Source: Oscillospiraceae bacterium
Lineage (GTDB): Bacteria; Bacillota; Clostridia; Oscillospirales; Oscillospiraceae
Direction of reading: 5' to 3'
DNA length: 34,815 nucleotides
NCBI GenBank assembly: GCA_022800525.1
Contig: JAAWQM010000032.1
Location: 1 to 34,815 of the forward strand
The position numbers and the translations under genes are program-made. Numbering within the stretch: position 1 is the first letter of the stretch; each line of letters begins with the position of its first letter. Shown here one piece after another: positions 14,938 through 22,495 of the stretch. The notes under the pieces are model-generated. The model had not been told where the DNA came from, searched no databases, and saw only the letters and a program-made list of their open reading frames with translations.

Positions 14938-15561
14938 ATGATACGAAATATCATCTTTGACATGGGCGGCGTGCTGCTCCACTACTCCCCTTCGCGTTTT
15001 ATCGATCTGCTCTCAGTCAGCGGCGGGGACAAGACGCTCCTGCTGCGGGAGGTGTTCAACACTGTGGAATGGTTCCGGATGGACCGGGGAACCATCACGG
15101 AGGAGGAAGCCGCCGCCGCGATGAAGAAAAACCTGCCGCCCCATCTTCACGGCGCGGTGGACCGCCTGCTCAGATGGTGGGAGCTGGAGCTGCGGCCAAT
15201 GGAGGGCATGGAGGAGCTTCTGGCGGAGTTGAAGGAGCTGGGCTTCGGCATCTATCTGCTCTCCAACGCCTCCATGCGCCAGCCGGAGTATTTCAACCGG
15301 CTCCCGGCCAGTCAGTTTTTTGACGGGCGGGTGGTCTCCGCATGGTTCAAACTGCTCAAGCCACAGAAGGAGATTTTTGACATCCTGCTGTGGGAGTACG
15401 AGCTGAAGGCGGAGGAATGCTTCTTTGTGGACGACTCCGTTGCAAATGTGGAGGGCGCGTACTGCGCGGGCATCGCCGGCGCGGTGTTCGACGGCGACGT
15501 TTTCTGTCTGCGGCGGAAGCTGAACGCCGCCGGTGTGCCGGTAAAAACAGGAGAAATCTGA
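14938..15561 (+). CDS. HAD-superfamily hydrolase (HAD-IA, YihX-like)
   Basis: A 207-residue haloacid-dehalogenase phosphatase. Motif I is FDMGGVL with nucleophile Asp8; the second Asp of the usual DxD is Gly, as in YihX-like members. Motif II is LLSNAS near 108, motif III Lys near 139 in KLLKPQKE, and motif IV FFVDDSVANVEGA near 162. A helical cap lies between motifs I and II. The family usually hydrolyses small phosphate esters. It is the last gene of the transporter operon (AAGGAGG before ATG 14938) and is followed by a terminator, so it may dephosphorylate an imported or derived metabolite. Substrate unknown. Confidence 0.88.
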   Translation: MIRNIIFDMGGVLLHYSPSRFIDLLSVSGGDKTLLLREVFNTVEWFRMDRGTITEEEAAAAMKKNLPPHLHGAVDRLLRWWELELRPMEGMEELLAELKELGFGIYLLSNASMRQPEYFNRLPASQFFDGRVVSAWFKLLKPQKEIFDILLWEYELKAEECFFVDDSVANVEGAYCAGIAGAVFDGDVFCLRRKLNAAGVPVKTGEI

Positions 15562-15565
15562 TAAA

Positions 15566-15600
15566 CGAGGCCCGAAGCTGACGCTTCGGGCCTCGTTTTC
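15566..15600. terminator. Bidirectional terminator
   Basis: CGAGGCCCGAAGC (15566-15578) pairs with GCTTCGGGCCTCG (15583-15595) around TGAC and is followed by TTTT on the plus strand. On the minus strand it is followed by TTTAT. It serves both the transporter operon and the convergent marR-degV operon. Confidence 0.9.
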
Positions 15601-15614
15601 CCATCGGTTCTTCT

Positions 15615-16460
15615 TTATTCACGCTCCATGTAGGCCATCCCCAGCGCCCCGGGCCCGATATGGGTCCCTATGGCGGGGCCGATGCCGCAGTAGTGAAGCC
15701 GCAGCGGCAGCCGCCCCCGCTCCTTCAGCCTGGGCAGCAGCAGCTCCTCCACTGCTCTGCTGTCGGAGTAGAGGAAGTAGGAGGGAAAATCGTCGTCAAT
15801 GGGATGCTCCTCCAGCATCTTCATCAGATGCTTCACGGCGGCGGACATGCCGAAGGACTTCCCCACGATTCCCACTGCGCCGTCCCGGACGGCGATGGTC
15901 GGCTTCAGCTTCGTCACCGCTCCCAGGCCCGCCTGGAAGCCGCTCAGCCGTCCGCCCCGGCGCAGGTACTCCAGGGTGTCGATTACGGCGAAAATGCGGA
16001 TCTTGCCCTTCTGCCGCTCCACCTCCTCCGCGATTGCGGCGGCGGGCAGGCCGCTGTCCCGCAGCTTGCAGGCGTAATTCACCAGGAGCTGTATCCCGGC
16101 GGTGGCGCTGAGGCTGTCCACAATGTAAATAGGGTCGTACTCGCACAGGCCCTTCGCGATGGCCGCGCTTTGCAGCGTGCCGCTGAGCTTGCTGGACAGC
16201 AGGATGGCAACCACCTCGTCGCCCGCCGCCCTGGCCTCCTCAAACAGCCGCAGGAAGGACTCGGGTGTGGGCTGTGAAGTGGAGGGGTTCTCCTTCCCCT
16301 CCTGGAGAAGCTGATAGAAGACGTCGTTGGAGATGGTCTTGCCGGTGATGAAGGTGGCGGAGCCGAACTGGATGGTCATGGGGACCACGTCAATTCCGCG
16401 GCGCTTGGCCACCGCCAGGTCGAAGTCCGACGCGGAGTCGGTGATAATGCGAACAGCCAT
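15615..16460 (-). CDS. DegV-family fatty-acid-binding protein
   Basis: A 281-residue DegV (FakB-like) protein. Such proteins bind a fatty acid and present it to the FakA kinase for phosphorylation and lipid synthesis. Family motifs are in order: ITDSASDF near 6-13, TSQPTPESF near 61, SSKLSGTLQSA near 89, the DTLEYLRRGGRLSG loop near 164, and GIGPAIGTHIGPGALGMAY at the C-terminus. No fakA is visible here. ATG 16460 has AGGAGG, lying inside the end of the marR-like gene, so the two are coupled. The fold is certain; which lipid it holds is not. Confidence 0.93.
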   Translation of the reverse strand: MAVRIITDSASDFDLAVAKRRGIDVVPMTIQFGSATFITGKTISNDVFYQLLQEGKENPSTSQPTPESFLRLFEEARAAGDEVVAILLSSKLSGTLQSAAIAKGLCEYDPIYIVDSLSATAGIQLLVNYACKLRDSGLPAAAIAEEVERQKGKIRIFAVIDTLEYLRRGGRLSGFQAGLGAVTKLKPTIAVRDGAVGIVGKSFGMSAAVKHLMKMLEEHPIDDDFPSYFLYSDSRAVEELLLPRLKERGRLPLRLHYCGIGPAIGTHIGPGALGMAYMERE

Positions 16461-16465
16461 GAGTG

Positions 16466-16951
16466 CTATTCCTCCTGTTGGATGGTGTCAAAAGTATTCG
16501 CCGCCTGACGGAGCAGCGGGATGAGGGTCTCCACCCGCTCCCGGCCCATTTCACAGATCAGGCGTTCCGCCATGGCGCATACCCGCCGGTGGCCCTCCTG
16601 GTACATCGAAACGCCCTCCGGCAGCAGCTCCAGCTCCACCTGCCGCCGGTCGGTCCGGGACTGGCGGCGGCTGACGGCGCCCTTGCGCTCCAGGGAGCGG
16701 AGGATAGCGTTCATCTGGGATTTCAGGATACGGGTCTGGCGGCACAGGCCGCTGGCGGTGAGGCAGCGGCCCTCCTCCTGGGCCTGGGCCAGCAGGCCGC
16801 AGACCATCGCCTCGTTGAAGGGCAGAGCGGGGCGCGCCTGGGGGGAAGCGTGGGCGGAAGCCAGGCGCTGGTTGTCGATGACGCTGGTGAGCTGGAGCCA
16901 TACGGCAAGGAGCTCTTCCCCCAGTTGAGATGTCGGTGTTGAATAGTTCAT
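16466..16951 (-). CDS. MarR-family transcriptional regulator
   Basis: A 161-residue winged-helix regulator. The DNA-binding core is seen as LPFNEAMVCGLLAQAQEEGR, then LTASGLCRQTRILKSQMNAI, with the wing KGAVSRRQSRTDRRQVELEL at about 92-115. ATG 16951 is chosen because no earlier in-frame start has better support and because a consensus promoter would start transcription at this very ATG. There is no Shine-Dalgarno ahead. The stop is 5 bases from the degV-family start, so they form an operon. An inverted repeat over the -10 suggests self-repression. With a DegV partner, a lipid or acyl ligand is a reasonable guess, in analogy to FabT. Confidence 0.9.
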   Translation of the reverse strand: MNYSTPTSQLGEELLAVWLQLTSVIDNQRLASAHASPQARPALPFNEAMVCGLLAQAQEEGRCLTASGLCRQTRILKSQMNAILRSLERKGAVSRRQSRTDRRQVELELLPEGVSMYQEGHRRVCAMAERLICEMGRERVETLIPLLRQAANTFDTIQQEE

Positions 16952-16987
16952 AAAATGAACTATATACCTGGAGCCTGTTTTTGTCAA
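16943..16987 (-). promoter_or_regulatory. marR promoter with overlapping operator
   Basis: Minus strand: perfect TTGACA (16987-16982), 17 bases, TATAGT (16964-16959). Seven bases later comes the A of ATG (16951), so the predicted +1 is the start codon. The perfect inverted repeat ATAGTTCAT-AAA-ATGAACTAT (16943-16963) covers the -10 and the start, as expected of a MarR operator. Confidence 0.8.
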
Positions 16988-17126
16988 GCAGATTTTTGCG
17001 GGAACCCGGAAATCAGGCGGCATTACCTTGGGAGCGGCCCTTGCTTTAGCGCAACAGCGCAACAGCGCGCCGTCCAAACAGGGTGACAATGGACGAAATC
17101 CAGCGGGAAACAGGGCGGAGATTTGG

Positions 17127-17155
17127 TTGATTTGCACAGTGAAATGGAGTAAAAT
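17127..17155 (+). promoter_or_regulatory. Candidate hutH promoter
   Basis: TTGATT (17127-17132), 17 bases, TAAAAT (17150-17155). Predicted start is near 17162, giving a leader of about 30 bases before ATG 17193, with AAAGGAG in between. Confidence 0.55.
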
Positions 17156-17192
17156 ACAGCTATCTCAATTTTGTATAAAGGAGAACGTATAC

Positions 17193-18749
17193 ATGGAACA
17201 AAATCCAAGGGATATCGGGCGTGTGATTCTGGACGGCCACTCTCTTACATTGGAAGCGCTGGTGGCCGTGGCACGGTTTGACGCGGCTGTGGAACTCGCC
17301 CTCGCCGCCCGGGAAGCCATGGCCCGCTCCCGGGCTCTGGCGGAGAAGATCGCCGGGGAGAAGCGGGTAGCCTACGGCATCACCACAGGCTTCGGAGACT
17401 TCGCTACGGTGGCGGTTCCGGACGAGTGGAGCAGCCAGCTGTCCACCAACCTGATTCTCAGCCACTGCACCGGCACCGGCGATCCCTACACGATTGAGCA
17501 GGTCCGGGGCATGATGCTCCTGCGGGCCAACGCCTTGTGCGTGGGCGTCAGCGGCGTGCGGCCCCTGCTGGTGGAGATGCTGATTGATATGCTGAACAAG
17601 GCCGTCACTCCGGTGATTCCCCAGAAGGGCTCCCTGGGCGCGTCCGGTGACCTTGCGCCGCTGTCCCATATTGGCCTGGTATTGCTGGGCCGGGGCGAGG
17701 CGTTCTATCAGGGCGAACGGCTCCCAGGCGGCGAGGCCATGGCCCGCGCCGGCATCCAGCCCGTGGAGACCCTGGTGAGCAAGGAGGGGCTGGGCATCAC
17801 CAACGGTACCTGCGCCATGACCAGCGTGGGGGCCCTGCACCTCTACGACACCCTCCAGGCGGCCCGGATGGCCGACCTCATCAGCTCCTTGACTCTCACC
17901 GCCCTCACCGGACAGCTGGACGCCTTCCAGGAGCGGATGCACACCGCCCGGGGGCACCTGGGCCAGATTCAGGTGGCGGAGAACCTGCGGCGTCTGACCG
18001 ATGGCTGCGAGATCCTGGAGCGCTGCCAGGGCGTCCGGGTCCAGGACGCCTACGCCCTGCGCTGCATCCCCCAGGTCCACGGCGCGGTCCGGGACGCGCT
18101 GGCGTTCGTCAGGAGCAAGGTGGACATCGAGCTGAACGCTGTCACGGACAACCCCCTGCTGTTCCCGGAGGACGAGGCGGTGATCTCCGGCGGCAACTTC
18201 CACGGCGAGCCCATGGCCCTGCCCTTCGATTTCCTGGGCATCGCCTGCTCCGAGCTTGCCAGCATCTCTGAGCGGCGCATTGAGCGCATGGTCAACGCCG
18301 CCCTCTCCAACGGCCTGACCCGCTTCCTCACCACTGAGGGCGGCATCAACAGCGGCTTTATGATTGTCCAGTACACGGCGGCATCCATGGCCTCGGAGAA
18401 CAAGGTCCTGGCCCATCCGGCCTGCGTGGACTCCATCCCTTCCTCCGCCAACCAGGAGGACTTCGTCTCCATGGGCACCACCGCCGCCCGGAAGGCCGGG
18501 ACTATCCTGGAGAACACCCGCTCCGTACTGGCCTACGAGCTGCTTACCGCCTGTCAGGCCATCGATATCCGCCGGCGCAGCGGCGAGTACGGCCAGGGCC
18601 TGTCCCCGGCGGGGGAAGCGGTTTACTGCCGCGTCCGCGAGAAGGTGGACTTTATGGAGAAGGACCGGGAGCTGTGGCCCGACATCCAGGCTGTGGAGGC
18701 AATCATCCGCAGCGGGGAGCTGCTGGAGCTCGCGCCCTGGCTGGAGTAG
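17193..18749 (+). CDS. hutH: Histidine ammonia-lyase
   Basis: A 518-residue enzyme that removes ammonia from L-histidine to give trans-urocanate, the first step of histidine use. The Ala150-Ser151-Gly152 triad in GSLGASGDLAPLSH cyclises to the MIO electrophile. The N-terminal YGITTGFGDFATV carries the conserved tyrosine loop, and FHGEPMALPFDFL and SSANQEDFVSMG are family landmarks. Length is typical (about 510). ATG 17193 follows AAAGGAGA; a longer upstream reading from 17028 has no ribosome site. It begins the hut cluster, but a divergent regulator gene separates it from hutU. Confidence 0.96.
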   Translation: MEQNPRDIGRVILDGHSLTLEALVAVARFDAAVELALAAREAMARSRALAEKIAGEKRVAYGITTGFGDFATVAVPDEWSSQLSTNLILSHCTGTGDPYTIEQVRGMMLLRANALCVGVSGVRPLLVEMLIDMLNKAVTPVIPQKGSLGASGDLAPLSHIGLVLLGRGEAFYQGERLPGGEAMARAGIQPVETLVSKEGLGITNGTCAMTSVGALHLYDTLQAARMADLISSLTLTALTGQLDAFQERMHTARGHLGQIQVAENLRRLTDGCEILERCQGVRVQDAYALRCIPQVHGAVRDALAFVRSKVDIELNAVTDNPLLFPEDEAVISGGNFHGEPMALPFDFLGIACSELASISERRIERMVNAALSNGLTRFLTTEGGINSGFMIVQYTAASMASENKVLAHPACVDSIPSSANQEDFVSMGTTAARKAGTILENTRSVLAYELLTACQAIDIRRRSGEYGQGLSPAGEAVYCRVREKVDFMEKDRELWPDIQAVEAIIRSGELLELAPWLE

Positions 18750-19043
18750 TCACTCCTTTTCCCGGCACAGCGCCGCCCGGTAGCCGCCGGAGCCGAACTG
18801 GAGCTCCGTGCTGATCCGGGTAATGGTGGAGCTGCTTACGGGGACCTGACTGCGTATCTCGTCGTAGGTCTCGCCCCGGAGCAGGTGTTTCGCCACCTGG
18901 AGCCGCTGGGAGAGGCTGATGAGCTCCTTCATGGTACACAGGTCACTGAAAAAAGCGCGGCATTCGTCCATGTCCCTCAGGGACAGGATCACCTCCAGCA
19001 GCTCGTCAATACTCTCATTCTGATTTTGCGCGAGACGGGTCAT
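18750..19043 (-). CDS. YerC/YecD TrpR-related regulator
   Basis: A 97-residue helical DNA-binding protein of the TrpR-like YerC family. It shows ELLEVILSLRDMDECRAFFS and DLCTMKELISLSQRLQVAKH, then the helix-turn-helix LRGETYDEIRSQVPVSSSTI with TRISTELQFGSGGY. Its stop touches the hutH stop (18747-18749), so the genes meet tail to tail, while it points away from hutU. A good sigma-A promoter drives it. ATG 19043 has GGAAGG before it; longer upstream starts lack support. Placement inside the hut cluster suggests control of histidine use, but members elsewhere are not tied to that pathway. Confidence 0.88.
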   Translation of the reverse strand: MTRLAQNQNESIDELLEVILSLRDMDECRAFFSDLCTMKELISLSQRLQVAKHLLRGETYDEIRSQVPVSSSTITRISTELQFGSGGYRAALCREKE

Positions 19044-19079
19044 GATGTCCTTCCGCCTTTCGTTTTGATCTTTACGCCT

Positions 19080-19108
19080 ATTGTAACACCTGGAAAATCG
19101 ACCGTCAA
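19080..19108 (-). promoter_or_regulatory. sigma-A promoter of the yerC-like gene
   Basis: Minus strand: TTGACG (19108-19103), 17 bases, TACAAT (19085-19080), one mismatch in each hexamer. It lies about 37 bases ahead of the start at 19043. Confidence 0.75.
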
Positions 19109-19118
19109 CGAGAACATG

Positions 19119-19183
19119 TTGGGCTTCGCCCAAACCCACCAGGGACTTTGCCCCTGGACCCCACCGCCCTTTGAAAAGGGCGG
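19119..19183. repeat. Array of three short hairpins ahead of hutU
   Basis: Three successive dyads: TTGGGC-TTC-GCCCAA (19119-19133), CCAGGG/CCCTGG around 7 bases (19139-19157) and CCGCCCTTT-GA-AAAGGGCGG (19164-19183). They resemble the REP-like palindromic units scattered between clostridial genes. No clear sigma-A promoter for hutU is seen between here and 19215. Confidence 0.65.
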
Positions 19184-19214
19184 CCCTAAACTTTCAATAT
19201 AAGGAGGTTCCACC

Positions 19215-21239
19215 ATGGAATACAGCACCGATAACGCCGTCACCATCCATCTGGATGATACGCTTCCGGAGTATCCGTCCTTTGTCCCCGGCGTCCGCCG
19301 CGCCCCCCGCCGGGAGGCGAAGCTCTCCCAGGCCGACCGCGCTCTGGCAATCCGAAACGCCCTGCGCTATATCCCGCCCCAGCACCACCAGCAGATGGCC
19401 CGGGAGTTTGCCCAGGAGCTGGCGGAGCATGGCCGTATCTACGGCTACCGCTTCCGTCCGGAGGGCAAGCTCCGCGGCAAGCCTGTCGACGAGTACAAAG
19501 GGAACTGCATTGAAGCCAGAGCCTTCCAGGTCATGATCGACAACAACCTGGATTTCGACGTGGCCCTGTATCCTTACGAGCTGGTGACTTACGGCGAGAC
19601 CGGCCAGGTGTGCCAGAACTGGATGCAGTACCGGCTGATCAAGAAGTACCTGGAGATCATGACCGATGAGCAGACCCTGGTGGTCATGTCGGGCCATCCT
19701 CTGGGGCTGTTCCGCTCCCACAAGCTGGCCCCCCGCTGCATTATTACCAACGGCCTGATGGTGGGGACCTTTGACGATCAGAAGAACTTCAACCGGGCCG
19801 CCGCCCTGGGCGTAGCCAACTATGGGCAGATGACCGCCGGAGGCTGGATGTATATTGGCCCCCAGGGCATCGTCCATGGTACATTCAACACCCTGCTCAA
19901 CGCCGGACGGCTGAAGCTGGGCATCCCCGAGGACGGCAATCTGGCGGGACGGCTCTTTGTGTCGGCGGGCCTGGGCGGCATGAGCGGTGCGCAGGGCAAG
20001 GCGGCGGAGATCGCCGGAGCGGTGTCCATCATTGCAGAGGTGGACGATTCCCGTATCGACACCCGCTATACCCAGGGCTGGGTCAGCGAACGCACAGACA
20101 GTCTGGACGAGGCGCTGTCCCTGGCGCGGAAGCGCCTGGAGGACAAAACACCCTGCGCCATCGCTTACCACGGCAACGTGGTGGACCTGCTGGAGTACCT
20201 GTATGAGAAAAATGTCCATGTGGACCTGATGAGCGACCAGACCTCCTGCCATGTGCCCTACGACGGCGGCTACTGCCCCCAGGGCCTCACCTTCGCCCAG
20301 CGTACCGAGATGCTGGACCAGGACCCCGAGGGCTTCCGCAAGCTGGTGGACAAGACCCTCAAGCGCCACTATGAGATGATCTGCAAGCACCATGAGCGGG
20401 GGACCTATTTCTTCGACTACGGCAACAGCTTCCTCAAGGCGGTCTATGACGCGGGCGTCACCGCCGTGTGCAGGAACGGGACGGACGATTTGGACGGCTT
20501 TGTGTTCCCCTCCTATGTGGAGGACATCCTGGGGCCCTGCCTGTTCGACTTCGGCTACGGTCCCTTCCGCTGGTGCTGCCTGTCCGGAAAGCCGGAGGAC
20601 CTGGACCGCACCGACGCGGCGGCGGCGGAGTACATCCTCGCCCACAACCGCCGGTATCAGGATTATGACAACTACGTCTGGGTCCGGGACGCCAAGAAAA
20701 ACAAGCTGGTTGTCGGCACCCAGTGCCGCATTCTGTATCAGGACGCCATGGGACGGATGAACCTGGCGCTGAAATTCAATGAGATGGTCCGCAACGGTGA
20801 GATTGGCCCCGTAATGCTGGGCCGTGACCACCACGACACCGGCGGTACGGACGCTCCCTTCCGGGAGACCAGCAACATCAAGGACGGCTCCAACATCATG
20901 GCGGACATGGCGGTGCAGTGCTACGCCGGAAACGCCGCCAGAGGGATGAGCCTCATCGCGCTCCACAACGGCGGCGGCACCGGCATCGGCCGTGCGGTCA
21001 ACGGCGGCTTCGGCATGGTACTGGACGGCTCGGAGCGGGTGGATACAATCCTACGGATGTCCATGCCCTGGGACGTGATGGTGGGCGTGTCCCGCCGGGC
21101 CTGGGCCTGCAATGAGAACGCCCTGACCACCGCCGCGGAGTACAACCGCATCCGGGAGGGACAGGACCGGATCACCCTGCCCTATCTGGCGGACGGCGCG
21201 GTCGTGGAAGCCGCTCTGCGGGACGCGGAGGAAGCGTGA
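19215..21239 (+). CDS. hutU: Urocanate hydratase (long form)
   Basis: A 674-residue urocanase that adds water to urocanate to form 4-imidazolone-5-propionate, using tightly bound NAD+ as electrophile. Features include GHPLGLFRSHKLAPRCIITN and MTAGGWMYIGPQGIVHGTF near 210, the Gly-rich GLGGMSGAQGKAAEIAGA near 255, DQTSCHVPYDGGYCPQGLTF near 340, and RDHHDTGGTDAPFRET near 540. It is about 120 residues longer than the common bacterial form (about 555), close to the animal enzyme's length. ATG 19215 follows AAGGAGG. Its stop overlaps the hutI start. Confidence 0.95.
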   Translation: MEYSTDNAVTIHLDDTLPEYPSFVPGVRRAPRREAKLSQADRALAIRNALRYIPPQHHQQMAREFAQELAEHGRIYGYRFRPEGKLRGKPVDEYKGNCIEARAFQVMIDNNLDFDVALYPYELVTYGETGQVCQNWMQYRLIKKYLEIMTDEQTLVVMSGHPLGLFRSHKLAPRCIITNGLMVGTFDDQKNFNRAAALGVANYGQMTAGGWMYIGPQGIVHGTFNTLLNAGRLKLGIPEDGNLAGRLFVSAGLGGMSGAQGKAAEIAGAVSIIAEVDDSRIDTRYTQGWVSERTDSLDEALSLARKRLEDKTPCAIAYHGNVVDLLEYLYEKNVHVDLMSDQTSCHVPYDGGYCPQGLTFAQRTEMLDQDPEGFRKLVDKTLKRHYEMICKHHERGTYFFDYGNSFLKAVYDAGVTAVCRNGTDDLDGFVFPSYVEDILGPCLFDFGYGPFRWCCLSGKPEDLDRTDAAAAEYILAHNRRYQDYDNYVWVRDAKKNKLVVGTQCRILYQDAMGRMNLALKFNEMVRNGEIGPVMLGRDHHDTGGTDAPFRETSNIKDGSNIMADMAVQCYAGNAARGMSLIALHNGGGTGIGRAVNGGFGMVLDGSERVDTILRMSMPWDVMVGVSRRAWACNENALTTAAEYNRIREGQDRITLPYLADGAVVEAALRDAEEA

Positions 21240-22495
21240 TGGACAGGCTGCTGGTGACCAACATCGGCGTTCTGGCCACGCCTGCCGGTACCGCCGCAAA
21301 GCGCGGTGCGGCCCAAGGGGAGGTCCGGACGCTCCGGGACGCCTGGGTTATGATAGAGGACGGCGTTATCGCCTCTGTCGGGACCGGACAGCCGGAGGCC
21401 GCGCCGGGAGCGCGGGTTCTGGACGCCGGAGGCCGTCTGGCGACGCCGGGACTGGTGGACGCGCACACCCATCTGATTTTCGGCGGCTGGCGGCAGGATG
21501 AGCTGGCCCTGAAGCTGAAAGGAGTCCCCTACCTGGACATCCTGGCCCAGGGGGGCGGCATCCTGTCCACCGTCCGGGCCACCCGAGCGGCCTCCCAGGA
21601 GGAGCTGGCGGACAAGGCGCGGCTGGCGCTGGACGAGATGCTGGCTTTCGGAACCACCACCTGCGAGGCCAAGAGCGGCTATGGCCTGGACACGGAGACC
21701 GAGCTGCGGCAGCTGCGGGCCATCCGCGCCTTGAACAAGAGCCATCCCATTGATCTGGTCCCCACCTTCCTGGGCGCTCACGCGCTGCCGGAGGCGTACA
21801 AGGAGGACCGGGCGGCGTACATCCGCCTGCTGTGCGAGGAGATGATCCCCGCCGTGGCGGCGGAGAAGCTGGCGGACTTCTGCGACGTGTTCTGTGAGAC
21901 CGGAGTGTTCACGGCGGAGGAGTCCCGCACAATCCTGGAGGCGGGGAAAAAGTACGGCCTCCGGCCCAAGCTTCACGCCGACGAGATTGACCCTATCGGC
22001 GGCTCCCGGCTGGCGGGAGAGATCGGGGCCGTCTCGGCGGAGCATCTGATCGTCTGCCCCCAGGACGGCATTGCCAGCATGGCCCGCGGCGGCACGACGG
22101 CCTGCCTGCTGCCCGCCACCAGCTTTTACCTGGGCGCCGCCTACGCGCCTGCCAGAGCTATGGTGGACGCGGGGGTCCCGGTAGCGCTGGCCACGGACTT
22201 CAACCCCGGCTCCTGCCCCTGCCTGAACATGCAGCTGGTGATGAGCCTGGGCTGTCTGAAATACCGGCTGACGCCGGAGGAGGTGCTCACCGCCGTCACG
22301 CTGAACGGCGCGGCGGCCATCGGTCTGGCGGACCGGACCGGTTCCGCAGAGCCGGGCAAGTGGGGCGATCTGGTCCTCTGGGAGGCCGGGGATTTGAATT
22401 ACATCACTTACCGTCTGGGCAGCAATCTGGTCCATACGGTCATAAAACGGGGTATCCCATACCAAGGAGGAAATAAGAATGTCCAAGCTAGTTGA
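21239..22495 (+). CDS. hutI: Imidazolonepropionase
   Basis: A 418-residue amidohydrolase that opens the imidazolone ring to give N-formimino-L-glutamate. Metal ligands are visible as DAHTHLIFGG (His76, His78), a further His in FLGAHALP near 182, HADEIDPIGG near 245 and the Asp of ALATDFNPGSCP near 318. ATG 21239 overlaps the hutU stop (TGATG); a GTG at 21236 is also in frame. The end overlaps the next gene by 17 bases, so the products should be made together. All family landmarks are intact. Confidence 0.95.
   Translation: MDRLLVTNIGVLATPAGTAAKRGAAQGEVRTLRDAWVMIEDGVIASVGTGQPEAAPGARVLDAGGRLATPGLVDAHTHLIFGGWRQDELALKLKGVPYLDILAQGGGILSTVRATRAASQEELADKARLALDEMLAFGTTTCEAKSGYGLDTETELRQLRAIRALNKSHPIDLVPTFLGAHALPEAYKEDRAAYIRLLCEEMIPAVAAEKLADFCDVFCETGVFTAEESRTILEAGKKYGLRPKLHADEIDPIGGSRLAGEIGAVSAEHLIVCPQDGIASMARGGTTACLLPATSFYLGAAYAPARAMVDAGVPVALATDFNPGSCPCLNMQLVMSLGCLKYRLTPEEVLTAVTLNGAAAIGLADRTGSAEPGKWGDLVLWEAGDLNYITYRLGSNLVHTVIKRGIPYQGGNKNVQAS

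Noticed and set aside
13707..14963. A 418-codon minus-strand frame inside the permease gene
   Set aside because: Shadow of the fused permease, whose two EAA loops are on the plus strand.
17160..18416. A 418-codon minus-strand frame inside hutH
   Set aside because: Shadow of hutH caused by high third-position GC.
19139..19157. CTTTGC-containing hairpin considered as a second oriT
   Set aside because: It lacks the TAGTGTG/TTA nick motif, and no relaxase lies near it.
19194..20966. A 590-codon minus-strand frame inside hutU
   Set aside because: Shadow of hutU. No start signal and no domain.
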